From the NCBI GenBank assembly GCA_019828565.1, contig JAHDYR010000038.1:1302001-1366000 (forward strand): a stretch of 64,000 bases of DNA. The letters are read 5' to 3'. The translations under genes and the position numbers were made by a program. Within the stretch, counting starts at the first letter, position 1. The number at the start of each line of letters is the position of its first letter. This stretch comes from Carpediemonas membranifera. Taxonomy: Eukaryota; Fornicata. This document shows, piece after piece, positions 38,801 through 48,602 of the stretch. The notes under the pieces are model-generated. The model was not told the origin of the DNA, did not search any database, and was given only the letters and a program-made list of their open reading frames with translations.

Positions 38801-41800
38801 CGAGCTCGCAGAGAAGGTTGAGTCACTCAACGCAGATCTACGTGACCGCCAGGCCGCAATAGAGTCGGTTGCTGAGGAAGACGCGCCTGCCCGAGTTGTT
38901 GCACTCGAAGCTGAGGTTGAGAGGCTCAATGCCGAGCTCGAGAAGACGAAGGCTGCCGAGACCGCGGCGACTGAACAGAGCATGGCCCTATCCGACGAGA
39001 TCCGGATCCGTGAGGCCGCAGAGGTTCAGCGCGAGGCATCACACTCGATGGAACTCGCAGGACTCGAGGCCAAGGTCCTAGAGCAGAACGCCAAGGTCGA
39101 GGAGCTCGAGGAGACGGCGAGCAACCTCGTCAGTGACAACGAGAACCTACGGGAAATGGCCGAGACCGCCCTGGCGGACAAGGAGACGCTCAAGGCGACC
39201 CTGGACGCAACTACCGCGGAGCTCGAGGCCGCTCAGGCGAACCAAGAGTCTATCGCCGGTGCCGACGACGACGCGATGCAGCGGATAATGGCGCTCGAGA
39301 CGGAGCTCGCGCTGAGGGACAAGGAGCAGGAGGCCAAGGCCATCGACTCCCTATCACTCCAAGAAAAGCTCACGGCCGAACTAGACCAGGCAACTAGGGC
39401 ACTGGAGCAGGTCACAGCTGAAGCTGAGGCGTACAAGACCGACTTGGCGGAAGCGGCTGACCATATGGAGCAGATGGAGGGCTTCTACAAGGCCCAGATC
39501 GAGCAGCTTGAGTCGAGTGATGACGGTTCAGCCGAGAAGATCGCTGAACTCAAGAACGAGCTCGAGAACCAGGTGAAATACGCCCGAGAGGAGCTTAGTG
39601 GCCGTGATTCCCGGATAGCGGAGCTCATGGCTTCCATAGAGGCCCTCAACGACGACCTCGAGGAGAAACAGAGGGATGTGAACTACTTTAGGACACTATA
39701 CGACACTGTCTCTGGCAATCTGACCCAGCTCAAGCAGGAGGTCGCGGCTACAGCCGAGGTTGAGCCTGACGACGATGGGTCGGCCGAGAAGATCGCGGAG
39801 CTGAAGGCTGAGCTCGAAAGGCAGGTCTCACACGCGCACAGCGAGGTCGAGGCCCGCGAGCGTCGCATTGCCGATCTAGAGAAGGCCGTTGAGGAGCTCA
39901 AGGAGGCCGCCGAGGAGAAGCAGCGGGACGTCAACTACTACCGCACGCTGCACAACGAGGTCGCCGAGAACCTCGCGCAGGCCACTGCCACAGCCGGGGC
40001 CGCGGACGACGGCTCTGCTGCCAAGATTGCCGAGCTTCAGGCCGAGCTCGAGCGGATTACGGAGTACTACCACGAGCTTCTGGCAGAGAAGGACCGCGCC
40101 GTGCAGGAGCAGCAGGTCGTTGACGACAGCGAGGAGGTCACTGCCACGCTCAGACGAGAGGTGGCTAGACTGACAGCCGAGCTCGAGGCCGTTGAGGAGA
40201 TAAGCGGGGCACGGGCCACAGCGGCAGGTGACAGCGCCGCCGCAGCCCTCGACCGGGTCCGCGAGCTTACCCGCGAGCTCGAGAGCCAGGCAACCTACTA
40301 CCAGGAGCTCGTCCAAGAGAAGGTCGAGCGGATCGAGGAGCTCGAGGCCACGACCACCGCCGAGCGTGACGGGATGAGCGACGCCGTCATCGCGGTCCAG
40401 CAGGAGAGAGACGGCCTTCGTGACTCGGCCCGGCAGCTCCAGGCCGAGGTGGACAGCCTAGAGAGACAGGTAGCCGACGCAGGTGACACCATCGCGATAC
40501 TCAAGAAGGAGCTCGACACGCAGACTCGGACGGCCACGGAGGAGGTCAAGGAGCTCGAGAGCACCATCGAAGAACTCCGACAACAGCTCGCAGACGGCGC
40601 GGTGCAGGCACAGCAGGCGAAGGCCGCCGCAGATGAGGAGAAGGAGGCGCTCATGCTCAGCATCAAGCGCTCTGAGATCGAGGTCGAGAGATACAAGGAC
40701 CTTGCAACCATGGACGGACTCCAAGAGGCGGTTACCGTCAATTTACGTGAAGCGGACGATTTACTTGAGGAGACCATAAAGGCCACTGCGCCTAGGTCGA
40801 CTCCTGCCGTCCCAGACTCCGTCTTGGAGACACTCCGGCGTCGCGAGGCTCTGGACAAGGGTGTGGAGCCGCCAAGTGCCCGGAAGCCGCCGATTGGCCG
40901 CCCAGCCAGGCGTTCATTCACCCAGATCGCCAGCAGACACGCCCAGCGCATGGACGAGCTCGAGGCTGAGACTGCGCGGCTCCAGACAGCGAAGCAGCAG
41001 GCCGCAGAAGCAGACAGGACGCGGCTGCTCAGCTCTCGAGCAGTGTCCGAGCACCCCGCGGTCAGCACCATCGTCTCGAACAACGTGCGGCTCGCACATT
41101 CTCTCCAGTCGGGCGAGACGACCGTGGACGTCCCCCAGCTCGTCCGAGACATCAAGGAGGTCGCCCCAGCCTTCCCCAGGGCTTTCGTGGTCCGTCGAGT
41201 GCCCACAGACGACGGGGTGCAGCTCGCTAGCAATGTCGCCAAGCTCGCTGTGTGCGTCGCGCTGAGCCCCGACCTGGCTTGCGAGGCGTACTCCGAGGAG
41301 ATCATCGCCACGCTTGGTGACATGGTCTCCCGCTTCCACGACGATGTCACGAGCTATGCTGGCATGATGGAGAAACCTCTGGCTGCTGCCATCGCTTGCT
41401 ACGCCCTCCACTGTCTGTCATCTCTCACTCTCCAGGACGGTGCCGAGTTCGACCTCATCGACTCGAACGCCCTCCCCGCGCTCGTTTCTTACATCCCCGA
41501 CAGCGACGCCCTCGCTGTCATCGCAGATCCACTTATCCTGTCAACATTCACCACATCGCTGCAAGTAGCGGCTGCCGTTGCGACATGCGAGAGGGGTAGG
41601 TCCGCACTGATGGCGCTAGACTTCCTCGAGGCCCTGGATAGACTGCTGGAAGTCACCCCGGTGGGGTCCGATTCAACCGCGATGACGGTGCGGCGATACG
41701 CAGTCAAATGCTTGAGGAACATGGCACTGGGGAACAGCGTGAGGCCGCAGGTGAACAACAGCATCGTGCTGAAGCTAAAGGCCTTGCTAGACACGTGCGA

Positions 41801-43829
41801 GGACGACGAGACGCTCCGTTTCGTCTCCCACATCTTCGCCATCCTCTCCACTGTAGCTTCCCGTCGCCACGACCTCGCCGAGATGGGCGTGGTCCGCGCT
41901 ATCGCATCCCTTCTCTACTGTTCGGACGGGGACGCCCAGCGGAACTGCGTCGCCTTCCTTCTCGGATGCTCTGCCGCGGCAAACGTGCGCGCTGTCGTCT
42001 CTGATCCCAACGTCGTCGCCGGACTCGTCTGCGCCCTCTCCAACCCCGACCACGCCATGCTGAGGCTGACCTTGCGGCTGCTCACGGTGCTGGTGCTCCA
42101 TAAGAACGTCTCGTACGACTCCCTCCTGGAGGCAGCAGGGGAATACCCCGTCATCGGCCGGCTCGTTGAGATACTCGAGTGCCCAGAGCCCGCGGCACAG
42201 AAGTACGCCACGCGGTTGCTTGCTTACTTCTACAGCGGCGACGGGAGCAGACGCACGGATGCCCCAGAGGCGAGAGCTGCCTTCCTCAGGCGGACCGAGG
42301 CCCTCGCAGCACTCCAGTTGACAATCAACGGCGAGGACGTCTCGGGTCTGACCGCTGTGTGTCGCGTGCTCCCTAAGCTTCTTACAGGCGTCGGCCGCAT
42401 CAACATCCTCGCCGAAGCCGGCCAGCTAGCCCTCGGCCTTTGTACGACAGGTCCTTTCCTCGCCACTATGCTCGCACACGGTCTCGCTGAGTCGATCCAG
42501 ACTCTCATGGGGGGCCTTTATAACCCAATGGTCCGTTCATTCGGGCCCGACCGACCGCCCTCACGACCGTCCTCGGCGATGTCGGCGAAGTCGGGCTATT
42601 CGCGGATCAGTACAGCGAGTACGACAATGCAGATGGACAGCGCGGCAGGTGGTCCCGAGATCCAGCGGGCGTATGTCGCGTTCACTCTCGCGCTGATGAT
42701 TAGCGAGAATGACGACGGACTTGAGCGACTGACAGACGTCGAGGACCCATTCCACAACCTAGGACTGGATACTCTCGTCCTGGTCTACCTCAACAGCGCC
42801 ACGCCCGCCGTCTCAGCGATCAGAGACGGCGCACTCGCCCTGTTCTGCCGCCTGGCGGTCGTCCCCTCTATTGCTGAGGCCATCATCCACGAGCAGACGA
42901 CGTTTGAGGTCGAGGACGGAGACATCAGCGTGCTAGAGACAGCTGTAGACATGGCCATGCTCATGAACGGCATCGGCATGATCGAGCAGAGTCTCAGGCT
43001 ACTTGACGCTATTGCCTCCACCGACGCGGTCGACCTCATAACGCAGGAGGATGTTATCAACCTGCTCGCAACACGGGCAACAACAGATGACGAACACGCA
43101 CTCGCAGCAGCTGTAGTTCTCACGAAGATGGACCCCAGCGCCGTGGCAGACGCTGGTAGCGCCGACGCCGTCTCCTCCCTCATCGCATCCCCCCAGCCCG
43201 CTGTCCGCGACCACGGCCTCAGGATTGTGGGAAAGATCTTGAATATCAGACCCGAATCTTGTGATACAGACAATATCATGGCGGTCGCGATGGAAGTCGC
43301 GCGCGTGTTCCCTGAGGCCGACGTTGACAGCGTCATTGGCGCACTGGGCCGCGGGGCAACCCTTGAGCTCTACGCCGACCACGCGGCCGCCCACCGTCTC
43401 ACGAGAGCTCTTCTTATCAGCTATTTTGAGTCCATCCCGCTAGGTCACCACGATCCGATCTTTGCCGCAGATTTGATTGCCTGGCTAACAAGCCCTTCCG
43501 GCTCGGCTGGTCTCGAGGAGGCCGTGGTTGAACGGGTTGCCAAGGCTGCGGGGAATGCAGTTAAGTTCATGCTCTTTGCAGACTGCGCCGACGGTGCTCC
43601 TCTGATTGAAGTGATCAAAACCATCGTCACGGTCGGGAAAAAGGTCACTCGCGAGGTAGCCCTTGTTCTTGTGGGCAATGAGGCCGTCTCGCGGTCGCTG
43701 CTGTCGATGGCTGACAAGCGCCGCAAGCCTGCTCATCCTCTAAGGAAGCAGGTGGGCGCGCTCTTCACAGTTTTGACCGGTGATGCGGAGGTCAAGAGAG
43801 TCATGCGCAGTTTTGAGCCTTGGGGCTGA
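35826..43829 (+). CDS. Giant ARM / coiled-coil / ARM protein
   Basis: 2,667 residues from the ATG at 35826; the open frame extends left only to a GTG. Residues 1-250 are armadillo-like helical repeats (VVCYALAAIINITTNLENHA, RFSLRCICNLASAPPN, QRYAVGVLNNLMADDG). From about 270 to about 1,640 it is almost uninterrupted coiled coil, including three internal repeats of 78-84 residues. From about 1,750 to the end it returns to ARM/HEAT-like repeats (RRYAVKCLRNMALGN, QRNCVAFLLGCSAAANV). The dumbbell shape suggests a long cytoskeletal, basal-body or tethering scaffold. Family unknown. It is the largest gene here, and its codon use is host-like. Confidence 0.9.
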   Translation: MTQFAKGARSTMDVFKALKEYKSLSDLKTALRELCNMFSEDTDLACPCIEDVLVHLGSEDDEVVCYALAAIINITTNLENHAAFRAANGIARVIDCLALDRAEESASDIQRFSLRCICNLASAPPNMIPLVEAGVLTHLQRTLATVTDTDILLFALGCLLHLFTVPVIIQKSYEHPKLYIDLVGLLECDNSRLQRYAVGVLNNLMADDGALFKILGLDVLVQYRALADSKDDKLRAHVWKGIQSIADAASILLEQPASQEETDESVFRIQIAALTKQNAGLRAQHRELVEAKDKAEDEALNLRHELKDAQADIKALSSSAGSSNEKFTVLRNEISALKKELAESRHTEAEGARMVEQYREELARATQQAETIEQVGPETEAKVNGLTAEVARLDGLVRQLEDDLAARSKELDRAVVAKGQVESRVSQLSKQLTAERKKGESLAQTDNDAAARIKQLTAELNIRDEDDERRVEAHNAEVESLHARILAMDEQLASLTKGLADAEERARQEATRARRAGVLASDTKLLETKLEEAKQRALKALQGEKDACGAAERYRLEVEALGAAQDRVSTDSASARKAYEARLDALTGQNQRYAESIEGLQNDLHEQVHRAEAAEAALKTAREKAGQAEAEARRIKASIKASAGQDEEASLRIAALTKELDIRESADAGRTRDHEREVEALHMTIATLEAAQVQLERQVRDQQTRLDSAPPFAASDIKEAKRRASEMEAKAAEAAADLELALAAEKEATAKVLQYQAEVAELSATAEKREAALTGNLSHVQLELGETADANEVLRNELREHRDRIQNLVESAKELEAARDSAVAEKDRLEAKVSSLIDQSGSEQWAHDRIAALEHEMEVRDQQETARVREESTETAKLSAKLVELQREHDEAVERLAVVQLEAGTVKGELKEAVVERDCLSTELGDLQARYDALIAQTNSSDSLATAATTRITELEHEIAVRDADDKKLAAEHEKSISKLEGALATVESERDELAEKVESLNADLRDRQAAIESVAEEDAPARVVALEAEVERLNAELEKTKAAETAATEQSMALSDEIRIREAAEVQREASHSMELAGLEAKVLEQNAKVEELEETASNLVSDNENLREMAETALADKETLKATLDATTAELEAAQANQESIAGADDDAMQRIMALETELALRDKEQEAKAIDSLSLQEKLTAELDQATRALEQVTAEAEAYKTDLAEAADHMEQMEGFYKAQIEQLESSDDGSAEKIAELKNELENQVKYAREELSGRDSRIAELMASIEALNDDLEEKQRDVNYFRTLYDTVSGNLTQLKQEVAATAEVEPDDDGSAEKIAELKAELERQVSHAHSEVEARERRIADLEKAVEELKEAAEEKQRDVNYYRTLHNEVAENLAQATATAGAADDGSAAKIAELQAELERITEYYHELLAEKDRAVQEQQVVDDSEEVTATLRREVARLTAELEAVEEISGARATAAGDSAAAALDRVRELTRELESQATYYQELVQEKVERIEELEATTTAERDGMSDAVIAVQQERDGLRDSARQLQAEVDSLERQVADAGDTIAILKKELDTQTRTATEEVKELESTIEELRQQLADGAVQAQQAKAAADEEKEALMLSIKRSEIEVERYKDLATMDGLQEAVTVNLREADDLLEETIKATAPRSTPAVPDSVLETLRRREALDKGVEPPSARKPPIGRPARRSFTQIASRHAQRMDELEAETARLQTAKQQAAEADRTRLLSSRAVSEHPAVSTIVSNNVRLAHSLQSGETTVDVPQLVRDIKEVAPAFPRAFVVRRVPTDDGVQLASNVAKLAVCVALSPDLACEAYSEEIIATLGDMVSRFHDDVTSYAGMMEKPLAAAIACYALHCLSSLTLQDGAEFDLIDSNALPALVSYIPDSDALAVIADPLILSTFTTSLQVAAAVATCERGRSALMALDFLEALDRLLEVTPVGSDSTAMTVRRYAVKCLRNMALGNSVRPQVNNSIVLKLKALLDTCEDDETLRFVSHIFAILSTVASRRHDLAEMGVVRAIASLLYCSDGDAQRNCVAFLLGCSAAANVRAVVSDPNVVAGLVCALSNPDHAMLRLTLRLLTVLVLHKNVSYDSLLEAAGEYPVIGRLVEILECPEPAAQKYATRLLAYFYSGDGSRRTDAPEARAAFLRRTEALAALQLTINGEDVSGLTAVCRVLPKLLTGVGRINILAEAGQLALGLCTTGPFLATMLAHGLAESIQTLMGGLYNPMVRSFGPDRPPSRPSSAMSAKSGYSRISTASTTMQMDSAAGGPEIQRAYVAFTLALMISENDDGLERLTDVEDPFHNLGLDTLVLVYLNSATPAVSAIRDGALALFCRLAVVPSIAEAIIHEQTTFEVEDGDISVLETAVDMAMLMNGIGMIEQSLRLLDAIASTDAVDLITQEDVINLLATRATTDDEHALAAAVVLTKMDPSAVADAGSADAVSSLIASPQPAVRDHGLRIVGKILNIRPESCDTDNIMAVAMEVARVFPEADVDSVIGALGRGATLELYADHAAAHRLTRALLISYFESIPLGHHDPIFAADLIAWLTSPSGSAGLEEAVVERVAKAAGNAVKFMLFADCADGAPLIEVIKTIVTVGKKVTREVALVLVGNEAVSRSLLSMADKRRKPAHPLRKQVGALFTVLTGDAEVKRVMRSFEPWG
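39519..40090 (+). repeat. Three internal repeats of the giant coiled coil
   Basis: Blocks beginning D-D-G-S-A-[EA]-K-I-A-E-L at nt 39519, 39771 and 40005 are 78-84 residues apart. Blocks 1 and 2 share EEKQRDVNY[FY]RTL near their ends. Confidence 0.85.
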
Positions 43830-43967
43830 GTGCTCACGGTCTAACTCTGCAAGTTGTATCGATAAATTTATAGTTTCCACGTGCGCAGTTTAGTCCATGC
43901 AATCACACGCCAATGATCCGCAATCGAGCAGTAGCTTGGGATACATCATGCAACAACACAACCCCAG

Positions 43968-45533
43968 CTACGACGGGACCCACACGAGGTCGGAGCACGG
44001 CACCCCCTCTTCCATGGCCCGCTTGACCCCCTTAAACCGGGATTCCCCGACGATCGACTGGATAATAAAATCTAGCAAATCAGATTCAGTGGATTCGCGC
44101 TCCTTGCCCCGAGCTACGGCTTCTTTCGCCTCTTCCAGCGTCGCTCGCATGACATTTTTGAGTAAAACTGCGAGTGTGAGGTCGACCGCGAGCACCTCGC
44201 TCTCTACCACCCTCACGCTCGCTGGAAACACGTCCATGCCCTTGTATCGGAGAAAATCGAGAAAACTTGGGACAACCGAGAGAGCCTGGATGGTGATCCA
44301 CTCGTTCTTTGCCTTCCTGGCCGCCTTCTTGGTCTTGTTCTCAAGCGTAAGCTGCTCCACAGAGGGTGGCACCTGCTGGTCTAAATATTCGATGATATAC
44401 TCAATCTGGGGATACATTCTAGCCTTCTTACCGGTCGGGATCCCCTGCATTCGGCTTGTGTAGTCCATGTCCTCAGCGACGCCCGCAGGGAAGCTCTTCG
44501 CTGACCTAACCTTCAGCGAGCTCCATAGCGACGCTCCCGAGGCCTTTCTCCTGACAGCCATCTCATAAATTTGCTGCTGACGATCCCGGTCCTCAATGAA
44601 TTCAAGCAAGAACTGCGTGTGCCCCACCTGTTGCAGTCTGGTGGGCAGCTGTACTGGTCTGCCGAGCTCCTTGAGTGCTGTTACCAGCATGCTCTCAGCT
44701 GATGTCCCTGATACCACCAGCCTCATGGCCGCCGTCTGGACAGATACGATTCGGGTCGCCTCGTCGGCCCATGACCCGATCCAGCACTGGACGACGGGGT
44801 ACAGCCAGTGCTCCTCCACGCCCCCTATCTCCTTGGCTCTGCTGGATTCTACCTCACCGTCCACGAGCTCCATGGCGGCTACACGATGCTCCAGTGTCTT
44901 TAGAGCCGCATCGTTGAGGTCGACTGCCGCGAGCATGGTCCCGTACGCCTCGGCCATGGTCTGGTCGGCAGTGTCGGGCAGGCTAACCAGGGGCATGGCT
45001 CCGTCGATGCCGTCGGGGAACTCCTCGGCTAGCTGTGCGTAGAGCTCGGCAAGGCGGCCGTTGGCGCTGTTCTGCGCGTCATTCAACTCCTGCTCACGTT
45101 CGTCTATCCGCTTGTGCCTATGCTGTGCCGTGTCGAGGTCTACACCGCCGTTGGTCTTCAGCATCTTGATAGCCTCAGACTCGATGAAGTCCTCAGCGTG
45201 GTCGCCACTTAGGTTCAGCTTCATGGCCTCTTCTCGCGTCTTGGCGGCTACGAGGATGGCGCGTATGTCTAGGATGCGGCTGTCCGCAGCTTCCTTTGCT
45301 CGTTGGACGGCCGTGAGTTCGTTGCGGACACGAGCAACCTCTGTGAGGCTGTCCGCGACAGAATGAACCCATGCTGACTCCAATACGTTTGCATCTGTGG
45401 TCTTTCGGTGTATAAGATCTTTCTGGATGAGGACGAGGCGTTCGATCAATTTCTGACGCCGCTGCTGCGACGCCTCCACTTCAGAGCTCAGGCTACTGAT
45501 CTTTTCCTGCAATTGTGCCTTGCCATCGCGCAT
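43968..45533 (-). CDS. Hypothetical protein: N-terminal coiled coil, helical C-terminus
   Basis: 521 residues, ATG at 45533. Residues 1-170 form coiled coil (KISSLSSEVEASQQRRQKLI, RIDEREQELNDAQNSANGRL). The remainder is helical and globular (EEHWLYPVVQCWIGSWADEA, MYPQIEYIIEYLDQQVP). The layout resembles vesicle tethers of the CATCHR class such as RINT1/Dsl1 subunits, but no diagnostic motif is visible and I do not name it. Tail to tail with the giant coiled-coil gene. Confidence 0.6.
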   Translation of the reverse strand: MRDGKAQLQEKISSLSSEVEASQQRRQKLIERLVLIQKDLIHRKTTDANVLESAWVHSVADSLTEVARVRNELTAVQRAKEAADSRILDIRAILVAAKTREEAMKLNLSGDHAEDFIESEAIKMLKTNGGVDLDTAQHRHKRIDEREQELNDAQNSANGRLAELYAQLAEEFPDGIDGAMPLVSLPDTADQTMAEAYGTMLAAVDLNDAALKTLEHRVAAMELVDGEVESSRAKEIGGVEEHWLYPVVQCWIGSWADEATRIVSVQTAAMRLVVSGTSAESMLVTALKELGRPVQLPTRLQQVGHTQFLLEFIEDRDRQQQIYEMAVRRKASGASLWSSLKVRSAKSFPAGVAEDMDYTSRMQGIPTGKKARMYPQIEYIIEYLDQQVPPSVEQLTLENKTKKAARKAKNEWITIQALSVVPSFLDFLRYKGMDVFPASVRVVESEVLAVDLTLAVLLKNVMRATLEEAKEAVARGKERESTESDLLDFIIQSIVGESRFKGVKRAMEEGVPCSDLVWVPS

Positions 45534-45794
45534 TGGGCGTCAATAAGGCCAATATTGCCTGGAATAGTTGCGATGTTCTGATGGGGAGCTAGCCTGCACG
45601 ACTCGTCACCCTCTGCCCCCTGGGCCCTGATCTCGCGTTGGATGGTGGTGCGCAGTGCTTCGCTATCATGGCGACATTTCCGGCGCTTCCGATGTGTTCA
45701 GTCTGACCTCCGTGTGGCTGATGCCACGGTCGTCACCAATGACGGACTGCTTGACTTCACACTGTCAATAAACTCGCTAAGGCCGCTGATTACT

Positions 45795-48602
45795 ATGCCA
45801 CATGACTCGGGCGACTCTAATGACGAGTTCAAAGGCCAGATGCCGAGAAAGCCCCGGGTTTCGCGGAACAAGAAGCGACCGAGAGGGAAGAAGGGCAATG
45901 CTATAAGCAAAATCGCTAGAAAGACAGGTGTGTTATCAGATTCCGCTCCATCGTCCATCGTACCACCGCCCGAAGCTCCACACGACGTAAAGCATCCCAG
46001 ACGGCTTGACGACATCGCCGACGACTCCAACTATGCCGCCGAATGGACGCAGGAGTACGATGAGATGGAGTGCCTTGTCCAGCGCATCCACGAGACGATG
46101 GCCGATGAGCGCATTCGCCTCCTCCGCCGCGGCGCCCAGGCCCGTCCCGCCCCAGCCCTAGACACGACAGATATGCCAGGTCTGAGTGCTCACCCCACTG
46201 AGGCCGACTTCTCTGCGCGACCAGCGCCCTTGCCTCGTTATCGTGCGTTCACCCACTTGCAGGAGAACATCTGCGTTGAAGTGGACTCGTACAGGCAGCC
46301 GAAGAAGCTGATGTCCTTCCCCTCCACTATGCTACATCCTGATGGCACTTATGAGAACGCCGTCAAAGTTTTGGCCCAGCGTGAGAAGGAGATGGATGTC
46401 ACCGACCAGTTCAAGATCAACGGCCCCGAGGACGACGTCTCGGAGGACGAGTTCCTTGTCCAGGCACTCTCTGCAGAGGTTGAGAAGCTCGAGGGTGCGA
46501 ACCAGCGCCTGACTACAGGTAACACGAGCGCCATCTTCGAGAACGTCACCCGTGTTGCCGCCCAGTACCAGAGGCAGCACGGTTGGGCTTTCAGTACTCA
46601 CCAGGTCGAGTCCAGGCTGCAGGACCTCGTGCCCTGGATCACCCCGGATCCATCACCATCTGTGGCTGCGTCTTTTACTGCTTACTGTCCGGTGTGCCAT
46701 AGATTTATGTGCTCGCTCCACCCCAGACGTAACTTCTTCATGTTCGAGGAACCCACGCCATACGAGGCGGCTGAGACACCCCCTGATCCAATGATTGAGG
46801 CCGCGAGGGACACCATGGTCTTTCCAACTATCGACGAGCAGGCGCCGGTCTACGCTTCGGGTGCATATGTCATTGATGACGCTCTGCAGACGCTGATAGA
46901 TACACATTACGACCGGTGCATGCTTTCGAGGCCAGATCCTATCTTATTCCCCAAGCGTATCTTAGATTATGTTGATTCTGTCAAATCTATTCTTCCCGAG
47001 CCAGATTCGAATCTGAATATTCCCTGGGGAGCCCATGAGGTGGAGGCTGACATCATCCATTGGGCAATGGCCATCACTGGCGGCAACACGCCCGTCGTGG
47101 CTGCCCTGCTCGGCAACAACCGCACGCCTCTCACCGTCTTCGGCTATGCCACGCGTGTGCCCCGGCTATCACCCACGTCTGACGGCACCTGGCGCCCACG
47201 GCCTACGATGGCCATCAGCGAGCCCCCTCCTGAGCCTATTGCAGTGATCGCTCCCTTTGACATGGACCTCTCCGACGACGACGAGAGCCTGTTTGATGAT
47301 ACCCCAGAGGTCGACGAGGCGAGGCTTTACGACCTCCTCAACGGCCGAGACGCCCTTTCTCTGCCCCAGTCTCGGGTGGGCGGTCAAGTGTGGGTCGATC
47401 CCGCATGTGGGTTCAGAACCTTCGTGGTCGACCGGGAAGACGACGAGTGGGCTGATAAGCCGTCTGAGATACTCAGTGCAGGCAGACAGCGCGATGTCTA
47501 CCAGATACACAGCGACAGCCAGGTCGTCGTGGACGAGTTCAGGCCCCTGCAGTGCGCCCTGCCCGTCTACCTCATCCCTGTGGGCACGGATCTGAGACTA
47601 CCGGGGCCCGACAAGATGCCGCCCCGTCTGACTTACCACATTGAAGCTGTGCCCGATCCCGAGTCCGACAGCGACTCCGCAATGCTGATAGAAAGAGCGT
47701 TCGTCGATGTCCCGCCCGGCTTCACGCTCCAGGACGCCCTGGAGAGTCACCAGATCCGAGGCGTCTTCAACCAGACCGCATGCCAGCAGCAGACCCGGGT
47801 GCGAGGCTACTGCTACCATCCAGGGCTTCCGTGCGCCTTGCCCTACTGCCAGTGTCTGCAAGAGTGTGTCAGATCTGACGAATACATCGGGTGTGGCAAG
47901 TTCTGTTCCTGCTTGTGCCTCGACTCGCCCTGCAAATACACCTTCAGCGAGTATTGCAGCTGTCGTCCCAGGTTCGACATGGACCCCAGCTACTCAAGCA
48001 AACGGACATGCGTCGATAACTGCAACTGTGCGTCACTCAAGAACACATGTGACCCAGACCTCTGTCTCTGCGACGAGGTCGACACTAGCACGAGGACGTT
48101 CGAAGAGGCACTCGCCCTACAGCCAGCTTTGGAAGCCGACAGACTCTGCATGCCCACGGAACAGAATTTCTTCCATCTTGTACGCGTCGGTCGGTCAGGA
48201 ATCCACGGCTTTGGTCTTTTTGCAGCAGAGGAGATCAAGAGAGACAAGTCGATATGTATCTATACTGGCGAATATGTTGACCGTCAGGAATCAGACAATG
48301 CACGCGATGCATTCTTTAGAGTGGTCGGGACATCTTACAACTTCGGGTTGACCAGCTCGACCCATGGTGGTCAGGACGTTGATGCCTTTTTTTTCGGCAA
48401 CGAAGGCCGCTTTGCGAACCAGCCGAACAACAGGAACCCTGGGAATGCGACGAGTAAGGTTGTCGTCCTTGGTGATAATACTGTTCAAATCGTCCTCAAA
48501 GCATCGCAAAAGATCGCAGTCGGTCAGGAGATCACATTCGACTACAACTGGGTCCCGGGCGCACAGGTCGATTTCCTGGGCAATGGCGATAGTGAGGGCT
48601 GA
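45795..48602 (+). CDS. EZH2: E(z)-type histone H3K27 methyltransferase (CXC-SET)
   Basis: 935 residues from the ATG at 45795; an in-frame ATG at 45642 gives an unconvincing extension. Basic N-terminal segment, long middle region, then a cysteine-rich CXC/pre-SET block (nt 47,780-48,080: YCYHPGLPCALPYCQCLQEC, CGKFCSCLCLDSPCKY). The SET domain has GIHGFGLFAAEEIKRDKS, IYTGEYVDRQESDNARD, GRFANQPNNRNPGNATSK and GQEITFDYNW. CXC followed directly by C-terminal SET is the Enhancer-of-zeste arrangement of PRC2. The usual RFANH motif reads RFANQ (Gln codon at 48420). Confidence 0.85.
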   Translation: MPHDSGDSNDEFKGQMPRKPRVSRNKKRPRGKKGNAISKIARKTGVLSDSAPSSIVPPPEAPHDVKHPRRLDDIADDSNYAAEWTQEYDEMECLVQRIHETMADERIRLLRRGAQARPAPALDTTDMPGLSAHPTEADFSARPAPLPRYRAFTHLQENICVEVDSYRQPKKLMSFPSTMLHPDGTYENAVKVLAQREKEMDVTDQFKINGPEDDVSEDEFLVQALSAEVEKLEGANQRLTTGNTSAIFENVTRVAAQYQRQHGWAFSTHQVESRLQDLVPWITPDPSPSVAASFTAYCPVCHRFMCSLHPRRNFFMFEEPTPYEAAETPPDPMIEAARDTMVFPTIDEQAPVYASGAYVIDDALQTLIDTHYDRCMLSRPDPILFPKRILDYVDSVKSILPEPDSNLNIPWGAHEVEADIIHWAMAITGGNTPVVAALLGNNRTPLTVFGYATRVPRLSPTSDGTWRPRPTMAISEPPPEPIAVIAPFDMDLSDDDESLFDDTPEVDEARLYDLLNGRDALSLPQSRVGGQVWVDPACGFRTFVVDREDDEWADKPSEILSAGRQRDVYQIHSDSQVVVDEFRPLQCALPVYLIPVGTDLRLPGPDKMPPRLTYHIEAVPDPESDSDSAMLIERAFVDVPPGFTLQDALESHQIRGVFNQTACQQQTRVRGYCYHPGLPCALPYCQCLQECVRSDEYIGCGKFCSCLCLDSPCKYTFSEYCSCRPRFDMDPSYSSKRTCVDNCNCASLKNTCDPDLCLCDEVDTSTRTFEEALALQPALEADRLCMPTEQNFFHLVRVGRSGIHGFGLFAAEEIKRDKSICIYTGEYVDRQESDNARDAFFRVVGTSYNFGLTSSTHGGQDVDAFFFGNEGRFANQPNNRNPGNATSKVVVLGDNTVQIVLKASQKIAVGQEITFDYNWVPGAQVDFLGNGDSEG

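Noticed and set aside
37904-38983. 359-codon minus-strand Ser-rich ORF
   Set aside because: Antisense shadow of the coiled coil (GAG/GCC codons read CTC/GGC); low-complexity Ser/Ala output with no motif. The same holds for similar ORFs at 40298-41350 and 42785-43336.
45642-45794. Upstream in-frame ATG adding 51 residues to the E(z)-like protein
   Set aside because: The added stretch is Arg/Ser/Val-rich with non-host codons and looks like promoter sequence; the ATG at 45795 starts the host-biased frame.
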